Counted from the first letter of the stretch, positions 31,369 through 40,687 are shown. The stretch: 64,000 bases of DNA from Saccharothrix ecbatanensis (GCF_014205015.1 NZ_JACHMO010000001.1:992001-1056000); one strand, 5' to 3'. The notes: generated by a model from the letters alone, not told the origin. Made by a program: numbers and translations.

Positions 31369-31389
31369 GGTCATCATCGAGCGGGGACT
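31369..31389. promoter_or_regulatory. degenerate operator-like repeat GGTCAT-N9-GGGACT
   Basis: Only the right arm is well kept. It lies 57 bp before the DUF6544-type gene and overlaps the 3' end of the upstream USP gene. Confidence 0.35.
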
Positions 31390-31892
31390 TCCGGCGCGTC
31401 GTGCAGGTCAGTCGAAGGTGCTGCTACCGGGCCCTTGCGGAGGTGTCCGGCAAGCGCGCACGGACCAGTGCTCGCGGCGTCGTCGTTCCCTTCGACAGGC
31501 ACCACCACGACCGGGCACTTCGCGTACCGCACGCAGTACGACACGACCGATCCGATCGCCGCCGCGCCCGCCCGGTGGTAGTGGTGGCCGCCCAGCACCA
31601 GCACGTCGGCGTCCTCGGCCAGACCTACGAGGGCCGGACCGGCCTCGCCGTCCACGACCGCTTCCTGGATCCGTGCGCCCCACGTCGTGCCGAGTCTTGT
31701 GACGGCTTCGCGCAGCACCCGCCGTTGCGCGGCGTGCAAGGCATCGTCGCCACCGCACACCTCGGGGTATATCCGGCAGACCGACACGGCCAGCACGGTG
31801 CCGCCCTCGGCATGCCGTACGGCCCACTCCAGGGCGACGGTCCCCGCCGGCGAGGCGTCGACGCCGACGACGGTCCTCTTGGTCCAGGTCAC
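31374..31892 (-). CDS. universal stress protein, 172 aa
   Basis: UspA domain with TVVGVDASPAGTVALEWAVR and VLVLGGHHYHRAGAAAIGSVV then CPVVVVPV. The ATP loop is altered (GGHHYHRAGA for G2xG), shared with the USP at 42435, so the two form a subfamily. A 25-residue tail follows. GTG 31892 has GGAGAGG upstream. DoxX lies 65 bp upstream on the same strand, an order also seen (decayed) at 42.4-43.2 kb. Confidence 0.85.
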   Translation of the reverse strand: MTWTKRTVVGVDASPAGTVALEWAVRHAEGGTVLAVSVCRIYPEVCGGDDALHAAQRRVLREAVTRLGTTWGARIQEAVVDGEAGPALVGLAEDADVLVLGGHHYHRAGAAAIGSVVSYCVRYAKCPVVVVPVEGNDDAASTGPCALAGHLRKGPVAAPSTDLHDAPEVPAR

Positions 31893-31957
31893 GATCTCGT
31901 CCTCTCCACCCGGACGCGTCGGAGCGGGCGAGCCCCGCCCGCCCGCTCCTGTTCGCG

Positions 31958-32548
31958 TCATCGCAGCCAGGTGTGGTCGCGGACCACGGGCAGGGTCGCC
32001 CACTGGCGGCCGAGGCCCCAGGTGGCGCCCGCGCCGGTGAGGGCGACGGCGATCAGGGCGACGGCGTAGATGATGTGGTAGTCGATGATCGGGTTGGTGG
32101 ACATGCTGGGTTCGCCGGCCGAGGTGAACTGCGCGAGCGGCCACTCGGCGGCCCACATGAGCAGCATCATGAGGGTTCCGGCGATCGCGGCGACGCGCAG
32201 GCCGATCCCGGCGATGACCGCGACGCCGATGGCGAACAGGCCCAGCATGAACAGCCAGTCGGCCCACCATGCGCCGGCCCAGGCGTGGAAGGTCGACTCG
32301 AACGGGCCGACCGCGACACGACTGAGGAAGCCCTTTGTGGGCGATCCGCCGTTGATCCACGCGTTGGCCGACTTGGTGGCGTAGTCGAGCCCGAACAGCT
32401 TGTCGAAGAAGGCCCACAGGAAAACGAACCCGGTCGTGATCCGCAGGGCCGCGAGCGCGATTGCCCCGGCGTCGGCACGGACCGCCGTCGTGGCGGTCGC
32501 ACGGGCAGTGGTCCCTGTTGCGGCACCGGAGTGGCTGAACGCTGTCAT
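31958..32548 (-). CDS. DoxX/DoxD-family membrane protein, 196 aa
   Basis: Four hydrophobic segments; the first reads ALRITTGFVFLWAFFDKLFG and the last is DYHIIYAVALIAVALTG. This pattern is that of the DoxX/TQO small-subunit family, linked to quinone-dependent oxidoreductases and, in mycobacteria, to redox stress. ATG 32548 has AGGAGAG upstream. The promoter region carries a clear operator-like repeat. A 58-residue copy of its C-terminus occurs at 42994-43170. Confidence 0.83.
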   Translation of the reverse strand: MTAFSHSGAATGTTARATATTAVRADAGAIALAALRITTGFVFLWAFFDKLFGLDYATKSANAWINGGSPTKGFLSRVAVGPFESTFHAWAGAWWADWLFMLGLFAIGVAVIAGIGLRVAAIAGTLMMLLMWAAEWPLAQFTSAGEPSMSTNPIIDYHIIYAVALIAVALTGAGATWGLGRQWATLPVVRDHTWLR

Positions 32549-32618
32549 GGTTTCTCTCCTCTTGCTCTCGTCTGCGACATGAGCTTCGCGCCCGCGCCGG
32601 TTGTGCGACGCGGGCGAA

Positions 32619-32639
32619 GGTCCCTGATCGACGGGGACG
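32619..32639. promoter_or_regulatory. operator-like repeat GGTCCC-N9-GGGACG
   Basis: Arms 32619-32624 and 32634-32639, preceded by GAA, 70 bp before the DoxX start. Confidence 0.58.
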
Positions 32640-32667
32640 TCCGGCACCACGTTCGGCTCCCGGGTCT

Positions 32668-33114
32668 TCACGGGTCGACGTCCGCCGCCACCAAGGCGTG
32701 CAGGAGCTTGACCAGTTGGACCACGAGGGCGATCGACACGGCGACGAGCACGATGGTCAGCGTCGTGCGCGTGATCGTCGTCCACGGGATCTCCGTGTCG
32801 TCGAACCTGAAGGGCCACACCGCCGACATCGACGTCAGCGCGGCCAGCGCCGCTGTCGTCGTCAGCACGTCGCCGAGCAGGACCAGCCGCCGTCGGGGGA
32901 ACAGCGCGCAGAGCGTGTTGACGACGACGCCGAGTGCCAGACCGATGTCGATCCACACCACGACGTCGATCGCGTCGTCGGTGAGGAACGGAACCGTGCG
33001 CCACCCCGGAGAAACGTTGATCAGGACCAACAGGATCACGTCTACCACCGCGCCGACCAGGTATCCGGCGCGCGGTTCCGCCGTGACGGACGGTCGGATC
33101 GATGTGCTCGTCAT
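32668..33114 (-). CDS. four-helix membrane protein of unknown function, 148 aa
   Basis: Four hydrophobic stretches (VGAVVDVILLVLINV, WIDIGLALGVVVNTLCALF, LTTTAALAALTSMSAV, TLTIVLVAVSIALVVQLV). No family is named with confidence. ATG 33114 has GGAGGGG 5 bp upstream; an upstream in-frame ATG at 33153 is less good. Followed on the same strand by DoxX after a gap containing the 32619 repeat. Confidence 0.65.
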   Translation of the reverse strand: MTSTSIRPSVTAEPRAGYLVGAVVDVILLVLINVSPGWRTVPFLTDDAIDVVVWIDIGLALGVVVNTLCALFPRRRLVLLGDVLTTTAALAALTSMSAVWPFRFDDTEIPWTTITRTTLTIVLVAVSIALVVQLVKLLHALVAADVDP

Positions 33115-33194
33115 CGTCCCCTCCACCGGATCGGGTGTCGCTGTCCCATCCATCGTCGGTTGCCCAAGAGGTCGCGGGCAGGGGCGGAAGACCG

Positions 33195-33226
33195 CGTCAG
33201 GGCGGGACCGGAGTCCCGCTCTGACG
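33195..33226 (-). terminator. hairpin terminator after the DUF4342 gene
   Basis: A 14-bp stem (33195-33208 with 33213-33226, one G-T pair) and a 4-base loop lie 19 bp after the stop of the gene at 33245. It contains GGGAC-N4-GTCCC, which formally matches a mycobacterial DosR box, but the long stem favours termination. Confidence 0.75.
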
Positions 33227-33244
33227 TGCCTCTCGATCGAACCG

Positions 33245-33508
33245 TCAGGTCTGTGGCGGCTCGTGGCGCTCGACGTCGACCGACCACTCGCCGGCGAGGG
33301 CGGCGATCGCCGCGACGGCTGCCACGACGGGGGCGGCGACGGCGACGACGACGCCTGCCGTCACAGGGATCTCCATCACGGTGTGGCCCTTGTCGTTCTT
33401 GATGACCAGACGCCGAACGTTGCCCTCATGGAGCAGTTCCTTGACCTTCTCGACGAGCGCTTGCCCGCGCAGGTGCGTGGTCTTCCGGGCTTCCAACTGC
33501 TCGGTCAT
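33245..33508 (-). CDS. DUF4342 protein, 87 aa
   Basis: Matches the DUF4342 pattern: amphipathic GQALVEKVKELLHEGNVRR, IKNDKGHTVMEIPV, then one hydrophobic helix (AGVVVAVAAPVVAAVAAIAA). Probably membrane-associated. Third gene of a three-gene operon (34042-33245) ending in a terminator. A paralogue is at 38708. Function unknown. Confidence 0.8.
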   Translation of the reverse strand: MTEQLEARKTTHLRGQALVEKVKELLHEGNVRRLVIKNDKGHTVMEIPVTAGVVVAVAAPVVAAVAAIAALAGEWSVDVERHEPPQT

Positions 33509-33527
33509 GTCGTACCTCCGTTCCCGG

Positions 33528-33797
33528 TCACCTGGTCAGGTGTGCCGGCTGGTGGGTGACGTCCTCGATGTCGGCTGTCGCGGCGTCGAGGAGCTGGTGC
33601 GCGAGGTCGGACAGCGCCCTCGCCGTGGCGAGCTCGTCACCGATCTCGGGGATGTCGGTGTCGGCCGGGTTCAGCCTCGCGGTGCCGACACCGACCAGGT
33701 GCGTGTTGTCGCGCGTGTGCAGGCGTGCCTTCGCCGTGGTCTTGTCGTCGTGCTCGTCGATGGTGATGTCGACGCGCCACTGCTTGGTCTCTCGCAT
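33528..33797 (-). CDS. DUF1876 protein, Rv1738-like, 89 aa
   Basis: Closely resembles M. tuberculosis Rv1738, a strongly hypoxia-induced DosR-regulon protein whose structure recalls hibernation factors. Shared blocks include [49 protein letters not shown] and [15 protein letters not shown] 33797 follows GGAGGAGG; the frame to 33812 adds five residues only. Twenty bp before the DUF4342 gene. Confidence 0.9.
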   Translation of the reverse strand: MRETKQWRVDITIDEHDDKTTAKARLHTRDNTHLVGVGTARLNPADTDIPEIGDELATARALSDLAHQLLDAATADIEDVTHQPAHLTR

Positions 33798-33826
33798 CGG
33801 GTCCTCCTCCACTCGGGTGCCGGTGG

Positions 33827-34042
33827 TCAGCCGTCGCGGGTGTCGACGTGGTGCTCGATCCGCACGGCGACACGTTCCAGCGCGGCTCGGTGCCGGCGTT
33901 CGTGGTGGTCGCAGAAGGTCAACTCCCCGTCGTGCAGCACAACGCGCACTCGGGCACGCGCGCCGCAGCGGTCACACCGGTCTTCGACGGGGTTCAGGCC
34001 GGTCGTGATCGTGTCGAGCGCGGTGGTCATCGCTGTGGTCAT
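33827..34042 (-). CDS. small zinc-ribbon-like protein (DUF7455 type), 71 aa
   Basis: [25 protein letters not shown] carries a CxxC...CxxH metal site as in the small actinobacterial DUF7455 family. Two in-frame ATGs (34042 and 34030) are possible; the first has AGAGGAG upstream. It leads the operon with the Rv1738-like and DUF4342 genes. Role unknown. Confidence 0.75.
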   Translation of the reverse strand: MTTAMTTALDTITTGLNPVEDRCDRCGARARVRVVLHDGELTFCDHHERRHRAALERVAVRIEHHVDTRDG

Positions 34043-34153
34043 GACGGACTCCTCTTCCTTGACCTCCAGCGTTCTCTCGGGCGGTGGGGTGGTACAGGGA
34101 CCTTCGACCCGCGCCGGTCGGGATCCGGAGCAGTCGCCGGCACCTGCCCGGTG

Positions 34154-34174
34154 GGACCTCCGACCCTGGGGTCC
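34154..34174. promoter_or_regulatory. degenerate operator-like repeat GGACCT-N9-GGGTCC
   Basis: Lies between the divergent operon starting at 34042 and the membrane protein at 34251 (76 bp before it). A separate half site AGGGACCTT is at 34096-34104. Confidence 0.42.
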
Positions 34175-34250
34175 GCCGTGCCGGAGGTCGAAGCTGGACG
34201 CGCATGGGTCGGTGTTCGACATGCCACGCCCACCCGGAGGAGGAACCGCC

Positions 34251-34817
34251 ATGACCAGCCGCATGAACGACCACGGCACACGCACGGACCAACCGAAGGA
34301 CTTCGTCGTCTCGTGGCCCGCGGAGGACGATCCTCCGGAGACCCGGGCGCTCCCGGCGGTCCGGTCCGACGCGCTGGCCGGAGAGCTGTCGCTCGACGGG
34401 TTCCACACTGGACGGCTGTGGACCGGCGGAGCCGCGACCGCGCTGGTTGCCGGGCTGCTCGCGGTCGTCGGGATCCTGGTGGCTCGCGGGTTGCTCGACA
34501 TCGCGGTACTCGCCCCGAAGGGCGAGGGCGCCTGGGGCAACGCCAACACCCTGACCTACGCGCTCGCCTCGGCGGTGTGCGCGTTCGCCGCCACCGGCCT
34601 GGTGCAGCTGCTGCTGACCACCACTCCCCGTGCGGTCCGGTTCTTCACTTGGATCATGGTGCTGCTGACCGCGATCGCCGTGGTGTTGCCGCTGAGCCTC
34701 GACGTGGCCGCCGAGAGCCGCGTGTTCACCGCCGTGCTCAACGCCACGATCGGCCTCTCGATCACGGCGCTGCTGTCCGGCGTCGTGGGCAGTGCCCGCC
34801 GACGGTGGAACGCGTGA
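34251..34817 (+). CDS. DUF6069 membrane protein, 188 aa
   Basis: A ~60-residue polar N-terminus precedes four hydrophobic helices (LVAGLLAVVGILVARGLLDI, ALASAVCAFAATGLVQLLL, FTWIMVLLTAIAVVLPL, ATIGLSITALLSGVVG), a layout typical of DUF6069. ATG 34251 has GGAGGAGG 6 bp upstream. Divergent from the Rv1738-like operon. Function unknown. Confidence 0.75.
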   Translation: MTSRMNDHGTRTDQPKDFVVSWPAEDDPPETRALPAVRSDALAGELSLDGFHTGRLWTGGAATALVAGLLAVVGILVARGLLDIAVLAPKGEGAWGNANTLTYALASAVCAFAATGLVQLLLTTTPRAVRFFTWIMVLLTAIAVVLPLSLDVAAESRVFTAVLNATIGLSITALLSGVVGSARRRWNA

Positions 34818-35152
34818 GCCGAGCTGGACGCGATCCTGGAGAGCTCCATTTACCTGTTCAACCGAGCGGTGGCAACCGTAGACCCTGAGGTCGTTATCCC
34901 TGGCCGCGCTGCGCCGTCGACAGCGTGGAGCGCCGCGCGGTGACCAGGGACGTCAGGTGCGTTCAGAGAGGACCTTCGGCGGCGGCGTGGCTGGTGCGGC
35001 CGGCCCATCGTGGGAGAGCGGAGTCGTCCGGGCATCCGGTCTGCCGGTTCGCCACGGGACGGCGGCGGCCCGGTGCGGCGGAGCACCGGGGGAGCACATC
35101 GGCGGTCGGGCACCGTGCCTGTCCACGAGCGACTGAACGAGGAGTGATGACG
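34818..35152. other. 335 bp upstream of PPDK without a gene
   Basis: No ORF is supported on either strand. An AGGACCTTCG half site of the recurrent operator word is present near 34968, but no second arm at 9 bp. It probably holds the PPDK promoter. Confidence 0.5.
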
Positions 35153-37840
35153 ATGCCCAAGTACGTGTACGACTTCGCCGAGGGCAACCAGTTCATGGCG
35201 GACCTGCTCGGCGGCAAGGGGGCCAACCTCGCCGAGATGACCGTGATGGGGTTGCCAGTGCCGCCCGGCTTCACGATCACCACCGAAGCCTGCCGCGCCT
35301 ACCTGACCACCGGCGCGATGCCGGAAGGGCTTGCCGCGGAGGTGGACGAGCACTTGCACGCGCTGGAGCGGGCGATGGGCCGCAAGCTCGGGCAGGTCGA
35401 CCAGCCGCTGTTGGTCGCGGTCCGGTCCGGCGCGCGGTACTCGATGCCCGGGATGATGGACACGGTCCTCGACATCGGGCTGACCGACGACTCGGTGGCC
35501 GGGCTCGCCGCGTGGGCGGGGGACGAGCGGCTCGCCTGGGACTCCTACCGCAGGCTGGTGCAGATGTTCGGCACGACGGTGCTGGGTGTCGACGCGGAGC
35601 ACTTCACCGACGCGCTGCGGCACGCCAAGCGGACCAAGGGCGTCGCCGGCGACCTCGGTCTGGACGCCGGGGACCTGCGTGCGCTGACCGCGACGTTCAA
35701 GGACATCGTCCGCGAGCGGGCCGGCCGGGAATTCCCGCAGGACCCGCGCGAGCAGCTGGACATGGCGATCGCGTCGGTCTTCGCGTCGTGGCGCACCGAT
35801 CGGGCCCGGACCTACCGGCACGCCGAACACATCCCGGAAGACCTCGGCACGGCGGTCAACGTGTGCGCCATGGTGTTCGGCAACCTGGGCGACGACTCGG
35901 GCACCGGCGTCGCGTTCACGCGTGACCCGGCCACGGGCGCGTCCGGCGTCTACGGCGACTACCTCCCCAACGCCCAGGGCGAGGACGTCGTCGCCGGCAT
36001 CCGCAACACGCTGCCGCTGCACCGGCTCGCCGACCTGCAACCCCAGGCCCACGAGCAGCTGATGGACATCATGGCGACGTTGGAGGAGCACTACCGCGAC
36101 CTGTGCGACATCGAGTTCACCATCGAACGCCACAAGCTGTGGATGCTTCAGACCCGCGTCGGCAAGCGCACCGCGGCCGCCGCGTTCCGCATCGCCAACG
36201 CGCTGCGCGAGGAGGGCGTGATCGACGCCGACGAGGCGCTGCGGCGGGTGACCGGCGCGCAACTGGCCCAGCTGATGTTCCCGCGCTTCGGCGACACCGA
36301 CCGGGTGCCGCTGGCCACCGGCGTCGCCGCGTCGCCCGGCGCGGCGGTCGGCGAGGTGGTGTTCGACTCCGCGACCGCGGTCCGCCGGGGAGAGCAGGGC
36401 GCCGCCGTGATCCTCGTGCGCCGCGAGACCAACCCCGACGACCTCGACGGGATGATCCACGCCCGAGCGGTGCTCACCAGCCGAGGCGGCAAGACCTCAC
36501 ACGCCGCCGTCGTCGCCCGCGGCCTCGGCCGGACCTGCGTGTGCGGGGCGGAGTCGCTGACCATCGACGCCGAGGCCCGCCGCTTCACCACCGCCGACGG
36601 CACGGTGGTCGCAGAAGGCGACGTCATCTCGGTCGACGGGACCGCCGGCACGGTCTACCTCGGCGAACTGGCCGTGGCCCCGTCCCCGGTCGCCGACTAC
36701 TTCGAGGGCCGCCGCACCGCCGACAGCGACGACCTGCTGCGGGCCGTGGACCGCATCATCAGCCACGCCGACCGCCGGCACCGCCTGGAGGTGCGTGCCA
36801 ACGCCGACACCCCGCAGGACGCGCACCGTGCCCGCCGGCTCGGCGCCACCGGGATCGGGCTTTGCCGCACCGAGCACATGTTCCTCGGCGACCGCCGCAC
36901 CCTCGTCGAACGACTGATCCTGGCGAGCGGTGAAGCCGCCCGCGCCGAAGCGCTCGCTGCGTTGCTGCCGTTGCAGCGCGCGGACTTCACGCGCATCTTC
37001 GAGGAGATGGACGGCCTGCCGGTCACCATCAGGCTGCTCGACCCGCCACTGCACGAGTTCCTGCCCGACCACGTCGAGCTCACCGCACGGGTCGCGGTCG
37101 CGAAGGCACTTGGGCAGACCGACGCACCGGAGGACCTGCTGCGGGCGGTCGACCGGCTGCACGAGCAGAACCCGATGCTCGGCACGCGCGGCGTGCGGCT
37201 CGGACTGATCATCCCGGAGCTGTACGACTTGCAGGTCCGCGCAATCGCGGAAGCCGCGGCGGTGCGGATCCGAGCGGGTGGAACACCGCACGTGGAGATC
37301 ATGGTCCCGCTGGTCGGCGACGCGCGCGAGTTGGAGATGGTCGCGGCGCGAGCCCGGCGAACCGTCGCCGACGTGGCCCGGGAGTCCGGCGTGGACATCC
37401 GGTACCGGATCGGCACGATGATCGAACTGCCGCGTGCCGCGCTCACCGCAGGCCGCATCGCCGAGTCCGCCGCGTTCTTCTCCTTCGGCACCAACGACCT
37501 GACGCAGACGGTCTGGGGCTTCTCCCGCGACGACGTCGAAGGCTCGTTCTTCCCGGTGTACCTCATCGAGGGCGTCTTCGAGGTGTCGCCGTTCGAGACG
37601 ATCGACCGTGAGGGCGTCGGCCGGCTGATCGCCATCGCCGTGCGCGAGGGCCGCGCCGCTCGCCCGGACCTCGCGTTGGGCGTGTGCGGCGAGCACGGCG
37701 GCGACCCCGCGTCCATCCGGTTCTTCCACGAGGTCGGCCTCGACTATGTGTCCTGCTCACCGTTCCGGGTGCCCGTCGCCCGCCTCGAAGCGGGCCGCGC
37801 CGTGGTCGGAGAGGCCGACACGACCACCGACAACCGCTAG
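35153..37840 (+). CDS. ppdK: pyruvate phosphate dikinase, 895 aa
   Basis: Interconverts pyruvate + ATP + Pi with PEP + AMP + PPi. Nucleotide-binding domain (GGKGANLAEMT, RSGARYSMPGMMDT), swivelling phosphohistidine domain with H450 in GGKTSHAAVVARG, and PEP/pyruvate barrel with C845 in GVCGEHGGDP. Both residues are near those of the Clostridium symbiosum enzyme. ATG 35153 (MPKYVYDFAEG) has GAGGAG 8 bp upstream; ATG 35147 is alternative. Single-gene unit with a strong terminator. In hypoxia it could support PPi-linked glycolysis or PEP supply. Confidence 0.95.
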   Translation: MPKYVYDFAEGNQFMADLLGGKGANLAEMTVMGLPVPPGFTITTEACRAYLTTGAMPEGLAAEVDEHLHALERAMGRKLGQVDQPLLVAVRSGARYSMPGMMDTVLDIGLTDDSVAGLAAWAGDERLAWDSYRRLVQMFGTTVLGVDAEHFTDALRHAKRTKGVAGDLGLDAGDLRALTATFKDIVRERAGREFPQDPREQLDMAIASVFASWRTDRARTYRHAEHIPEDLGTAVNVCAMVFGNLGDDSGTGVAFTRDPATGASGVYGDYLPNAQGEDVVAGIRNTLPLHRLADLQPQAHEQLMDIMATLEEHYRDLCDIEFTIERHKLWMLQTRVGKRTAAAAFRIANALREEGVIDADEALRRVTGAQLAQLMFPRFGDTDRVPLATGVAASPGAAVGEVVFDSATAVRRGEQGAAVILVRRETNPDDLDGMIHARAVLTSRGGKTSHAAVVARGLGRTCVCGAESLTIDAEARRFTTADGTVVAEGDVISVDGTAGTVYLGELAVAPSPVADYFEGRRTADSDDLLRAVDRIISHADRRHRLEVRANADTPQDAHRARRLGATGIGLCRTEHMFLGDRRTLVERLILASGEAARAEALAALLPLQRADFTRIFEEMDGLPVTIRLLDPPLHEFLPDHVELTARVAVAKALGQTDAPEDLLRAVDRLHEQNPMLGTRGVRLGLIIPELYDLQVRAIAEAAAVRIRAGGTPHVEIMVPLVGDARELEMVAARARRTVADVARESGVDIRYRIGTMIELPRAALTAGRIAESAAFFSFGTNDLTQTVWGFSRDDVEGSFFPVYLIEGVFEVSPFETIDREGVGRLIAIAVREGRAARPDLALGVCGEHGGDPASIRFFHEVGLDYVSCSPFRVPVARLEAGRAVVGEADTTTDNR

Positions 37841-37844
37841 GAAG

Positions 37845-37889
37845 GACCGTAGACAGGACTTTCTCAAAGAGAACGTCCTGTCTACGGTC
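37845..37889 (+). terminator. hairpin terminator after PPDK
   Basis: A 15-bp perfect stem (37845-37859 with 37875-37889) around a 15-base loop begins 4 bp after the PPDK stop. Confidence 0.85.
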
Positions 37890-38039
37890 TCCCGGACGGC
37901 TGCGGACCCCGTTCCCGTCAAGGCCTTCGCTCGGAGGTCGAGACCGTCACATGTCCGAGTTGCTTCCCACCAGGACGTGGATCCGACTGTGTGCCGCGTC
38001 GCGCGGTCGATCCGCGACCGCGCGACGCGGGACTCTCCG

Positions 38040-38711
38040 TTACTTGGGGTCGTTGCGGACGTCGACACCACCGAAGAGCGCGGTGGCGTTGACCTTGAGC
38101 AGGGGCGCGTCGGAAGCCATCACCGTGTCGCGCTCGGTGTTGTCGTCGTAACCGCCGAAGAAGGGCAGCCCGCCCAACGACACCCGCCATCCTCTCGGCA
38201 CCAGGATTTCCACGCCGCCGAACAGCGCGAAGGCGTCGACATCGGCCTCGTCGTCGATGTGCGCGTCACGCAGGTCGAGCGTCGCGCCACCGAACACCGC
38301 GGACACGTTCGCCCGGGTCAGGTGTTCGGCGCGGCTGCGCACCTTCGTGCCACCGAACAGCGCCACGGGCACGCCGATGTCGTCGGCGTCGTGGTGGTCG
38401 GCCGTGTGGCGGGTGCGCAGTCCGGTCAGGACGGCGACGCCGATGAGCAGCAGCAGGACCGGCCACAGCGGGTTGCCGGTGGTCCACCCCTGGCGGTCGG
38501 CCAGCAGCACGAGCCCGATCGCGGTCACCACGACCGGACCGAGCGAGACGTGCTTCTGGGCGATCATGGCGGTGAGGCCGACCCCGATGACGCCGATCGG
38601 CCACCAGGAGCCCAACGTGGTGCCGAAGTCGAGGACGTCCGTGGCGTCGAGGACGCCGAGCACGCCGAGCGTGACGAGCACGGCGCCGATCCAGATCCGC
38701 ACGGGCTTCAT
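38040..38711 (-). CDS. LiaF-like membrane protein (DUF5668 + LiaF C-terminal domain), 223 aa
   Basis: Three to four hydrophobic helices (IWIGAVLVTLGVLGVLD, WWPIGVIGVGLTAMI, VVVTAIGLVLLAD, LWPVLLLLIGVAVLTG) are followed by repeated glycine turns, VALFGGTKV, AVFGGATLDLR, ALFGGVEILVP, LPFFGGYDD and ALFGGVDV. This is the right-handed beta pattern of LiaF-type cell-envelope stress proteins. Start overlaps the DUF4342 stop (ATGA). Last gene of the 41530-38040 operon. Confidence 0.82.
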   Translation of the reverse strand: MKPVRIWIGAVLVTLGVLGVLDATDVLDFGTTLGSWWPIGVIGVGLTAMIAQKHVSLGPVVVTAIGLVLLADRQGWTTGNPLWPVLLLLIGVAVLTGLRTRHTADHHDADDIGVPVALFGGTKVRSRAEHLTRANVSAVFGGATLDLRDAHIDDEADVDAFALFGGVEILVPRGWRVSLGGLPFFGGYDDNTERDTVMASDAPLLKVNATALFGGVDVRNDPK

Positions 38712-38983
38712 GATGGTGCTCCCTTCCGGTCCTGGTGCCGTTCGACGGTGATGGTCCAGCCGCACCAGAGGGCGGCGATGGCGGCGACCGAGGTCACGAT
38801 CGGCGCCAGGGCGCCGACGACCACGCCGGCGATGACCGGCACCTCCACCACCGGGTGACCGTCGTCATCCCTGACGACGACGTACCGGTCGCCGGCCTCG
38901 TGCGCGAGTTCCGCCGCCTTGTCGACGATCGCCTGACCCGTGACCTGTGCGGTGTAGGCCCGTTCCTGTTGCTTGGTGGTCAT
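38708..38983 (-). CDS. DUF4342 paralogue, 91 aa
   Basis: TGQAIVDKAAELAHEAGDRY, VVRDDDGHPVVEVPVIAGV and one hydrophobic helix match the protein at 33245. It lies between an ABC permease gene and the LiaF-like gene and is coupled to the latter by an ATGA overlap. Confidence 0.78.
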   Translation of the reverse strand: MTTKQQERAYTAQVTGQAIVDKAAELAHEAGDRYVVVRDDDGHPVVEVPVIAGVVVGALAPIVTSVAAIAALWCGWTITVERHQDRKGAPS

Positions 38984-38997
38984 ATCGACTGCTCCTC

Positions 38998-39798
38998 TCA
39001 TCGTGTGACGTCGTGGCGCTGGAACACGGCTACCGCCGCACCCAGCACGACCGCCGTGACGAGCAGCAGCAGCGCGAGCCCGCCCCAGTCGGGGCGGCCG
39101 GCCAGTGCGTCGTCGATCCCCGCGTGGTGGAACGGCGAGAGCACGCGCCACGGCCGCAGGTCGTCGCTCAGCACGGACAGGGCGTCGAGCAGGAACGCGG
39201 GCAACGCGACACCCACCGGCACTGCGACCGCCAATCCAGGACGTCCCGTGCCCGCGCCGACGAGCAGGGCGAGTGCCCCGAACGGCAGTGCGACCACCGC
39301 CGCGGACGCGCAGGCGGCGACCAGACCGGAGACCGGTACGTCCAAGCCGACCACGCGGCTACCGACGACGAGCACCCCCGCCAACGCCGCTGCGACGCCC
39401 AGCAGGCCGACCATGATCGCGAGTGCTTTGTCGGCCAGCACCCTGGTGCGGGACACCGGGCTGGCGAGCAGCAGGTCCAGCGTCCCGGCCCGTTCCTCTG
39501 CCGCGGTGGCGCGGGCGGCCTGGCCGATCGCCACGCCGAGCAGCACCAGCGGCGCGAGGAAGCCGAACACCTCGGCCTGCACGTACCCGACGCCGCTGGT
39601 GAACGAGCCCTGCACGCCGAACAACGCCTTGAACGCCTCCGGATAGGCGTCGAGCAACCGGTCGAGGTCACCGCGGGCGTCCCGGACCGCCGGGTAGACG
39701 GCCAGCTGGAGGCCGACACTCGCCACGAGCACCGCACCCCAGCCCAAGGCGTTGCCGCGGTTGTCCCGCAGCGTCTTCCTGATCAGCTCAGCGGCCAC
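38998..39798 (-). CDS. ABC transporter permease (ABC-2 type), 266 aa
   Basis: Six hydrophobic segments and the ABC-2 block RATAAEERAGTLDLLLASPV with SRTRVLADKALAI. GTG 39798 overlaps the upstream ATPase gene by 11 bp, the usual coupled pair. Likely exports a lipid, peptide or drug; substrate unknown. Confidence 0.85.
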   Translation of the reverse strand: MAAELIRKTLRDNRGNALGWGAVLVASVGLQLAVYPAVRDARGDLDRLLDAYPEAFKALFGVQGSFTSGVGYVQAEVFGFLAPLVLLGVAIGQAARATAAEERAGTLDLLLASPVSRTRVLADKALAIMVGLLGVAAALAGVLVVGSRVVGLDVPVSGLVAACASAAVVALPFGALALLVGAGTGRPGLAVAVPVGVALPAFLLDALSVLSDDLRPWRVLSPFHHAGIDDALAGRPDWGGLALLLLVTAVVLGAAVAVFQRHDVTR

Positions 39799-40687
39799 GG
39801 TCCTCGCCCTCCACGTAGTCGAGGAAGATCTCTTGCAGGTCGGGTTCCTGGCTGGTCACGTTGACCAGGGGGAACAACGCCGCGGCACGCACCAGCTCGC
39901 CGACCGGGCCGACGACCCGGCAGTGCACGCGGGTGCCGTCCGAGCGGACCTCCTGCACACCGGCGACAGCCTCGAAGACCGCAGCCGACACCGGCTCCGC
40001 GAAGTCGAACGTCAACGCCCGCAACGCCTTGGCCTTCAGCGCGGCGACCTTCGCGTCGACCACCAGGCTGCCCGAGAGCAGGATGCCGACGCGGTCGGCG
40101 ACCTGCTCGACCTCCGACAGCACGTGGGAGGAGAACAGCGCAGTCCCGCCTTCGGCGGCGAACTCACGCAGGTGGGCGTGGAACTCGCGCTGGGCCACCG
40201 GGTCGAGGCCGCTCGCGGGCTCGTCCAGGATCACCAGTTCGGGGCGGTGCAGGAACGCCTGCACGATGCCCAGCTTCTGCCGGTTGCCCTTGGACAGCTC
40301 GCCCGCGCGGCGGCTCAGGTCGAGGTCGAGCCGCTTGGCCAGCACACGCGCGTCGGTCAGGTCGGGGTGTCCGCGCAGGCCTGCGAGCAGCCGCAGGTGC
40401 TCCTCGCCGGTGAGCCGGCCGTAGAGCCCGAGGTCGCCCGGCACGTAGCCGATGCGCTGTCGAGCCTGGACCGAGCCGGTGGTGAGGTCTTCGCCGAAGA
40501 GCACGATCCGGCCCCGTGTGGGACGGATCAGGTCCATCAACAGGCGGATCGCGGTGGTCTTGCCCGCGCCGTTCGGGCCGAGGAGCCCGTAGACCTCGCC
40601 GGCGTGCAGGTCCAGGTCCAGGTGGTGCAGCGCCTCTCGGCGGCCGTAGTTCTTGGTCAGCTGTCTGGTGTGGACGACGACGGTCAT
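39788..40687 (-). CDS. ABC transporter ATP-binding protein, 299 aa
   Basis: Walker [10 protein letters not shown], signature LSKGNRQKLG, Walker B LVILDEPASGLDP and H-loop SSHVLSE are all present; the ~90-residue C-terminal extension is typical of drug/antibiotic-type (DrrA-like) exporters. Start overlaps the upstream gene (ATGA). Forms the transporter with the permease at 38998. Confidence 0.9.
   Translation of the reverse strand: MTVVVHTRQLTKNYGRREALHHLDLDLHAGEVYGLLGPNGAGKTTAIRLLMDLIRPTRGRIVLFGEDLTTGSVQARQRIGYVPGDLGLYGRLTGEEHLRLLAGLRGHPDLTDARVLAKRLDLDLSRRAGELSKGNRQKLGIVQAFLHRPELVILDEPASGLDPVAQREFHAHLREFAAEGGTALFSSHVLSEVEQVADRVGILLSGSLVVDAKVAALKAKALRALTFDFAEPVSAAVFEAVAGVQEVRSDGTRVHCRVVGPVGELVRAAALFPLVNVTSQEPDLQEIFLDYVEGEDRGR

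Noticed and set aside
33204..33217. GGGAC-CGGA-GTCCC, a formal match to the mycobacterial DosR box
   Set aside because: It is the tip of a 14-bp terminator stem directly after the DUF4342 gene, so termination explains it better.
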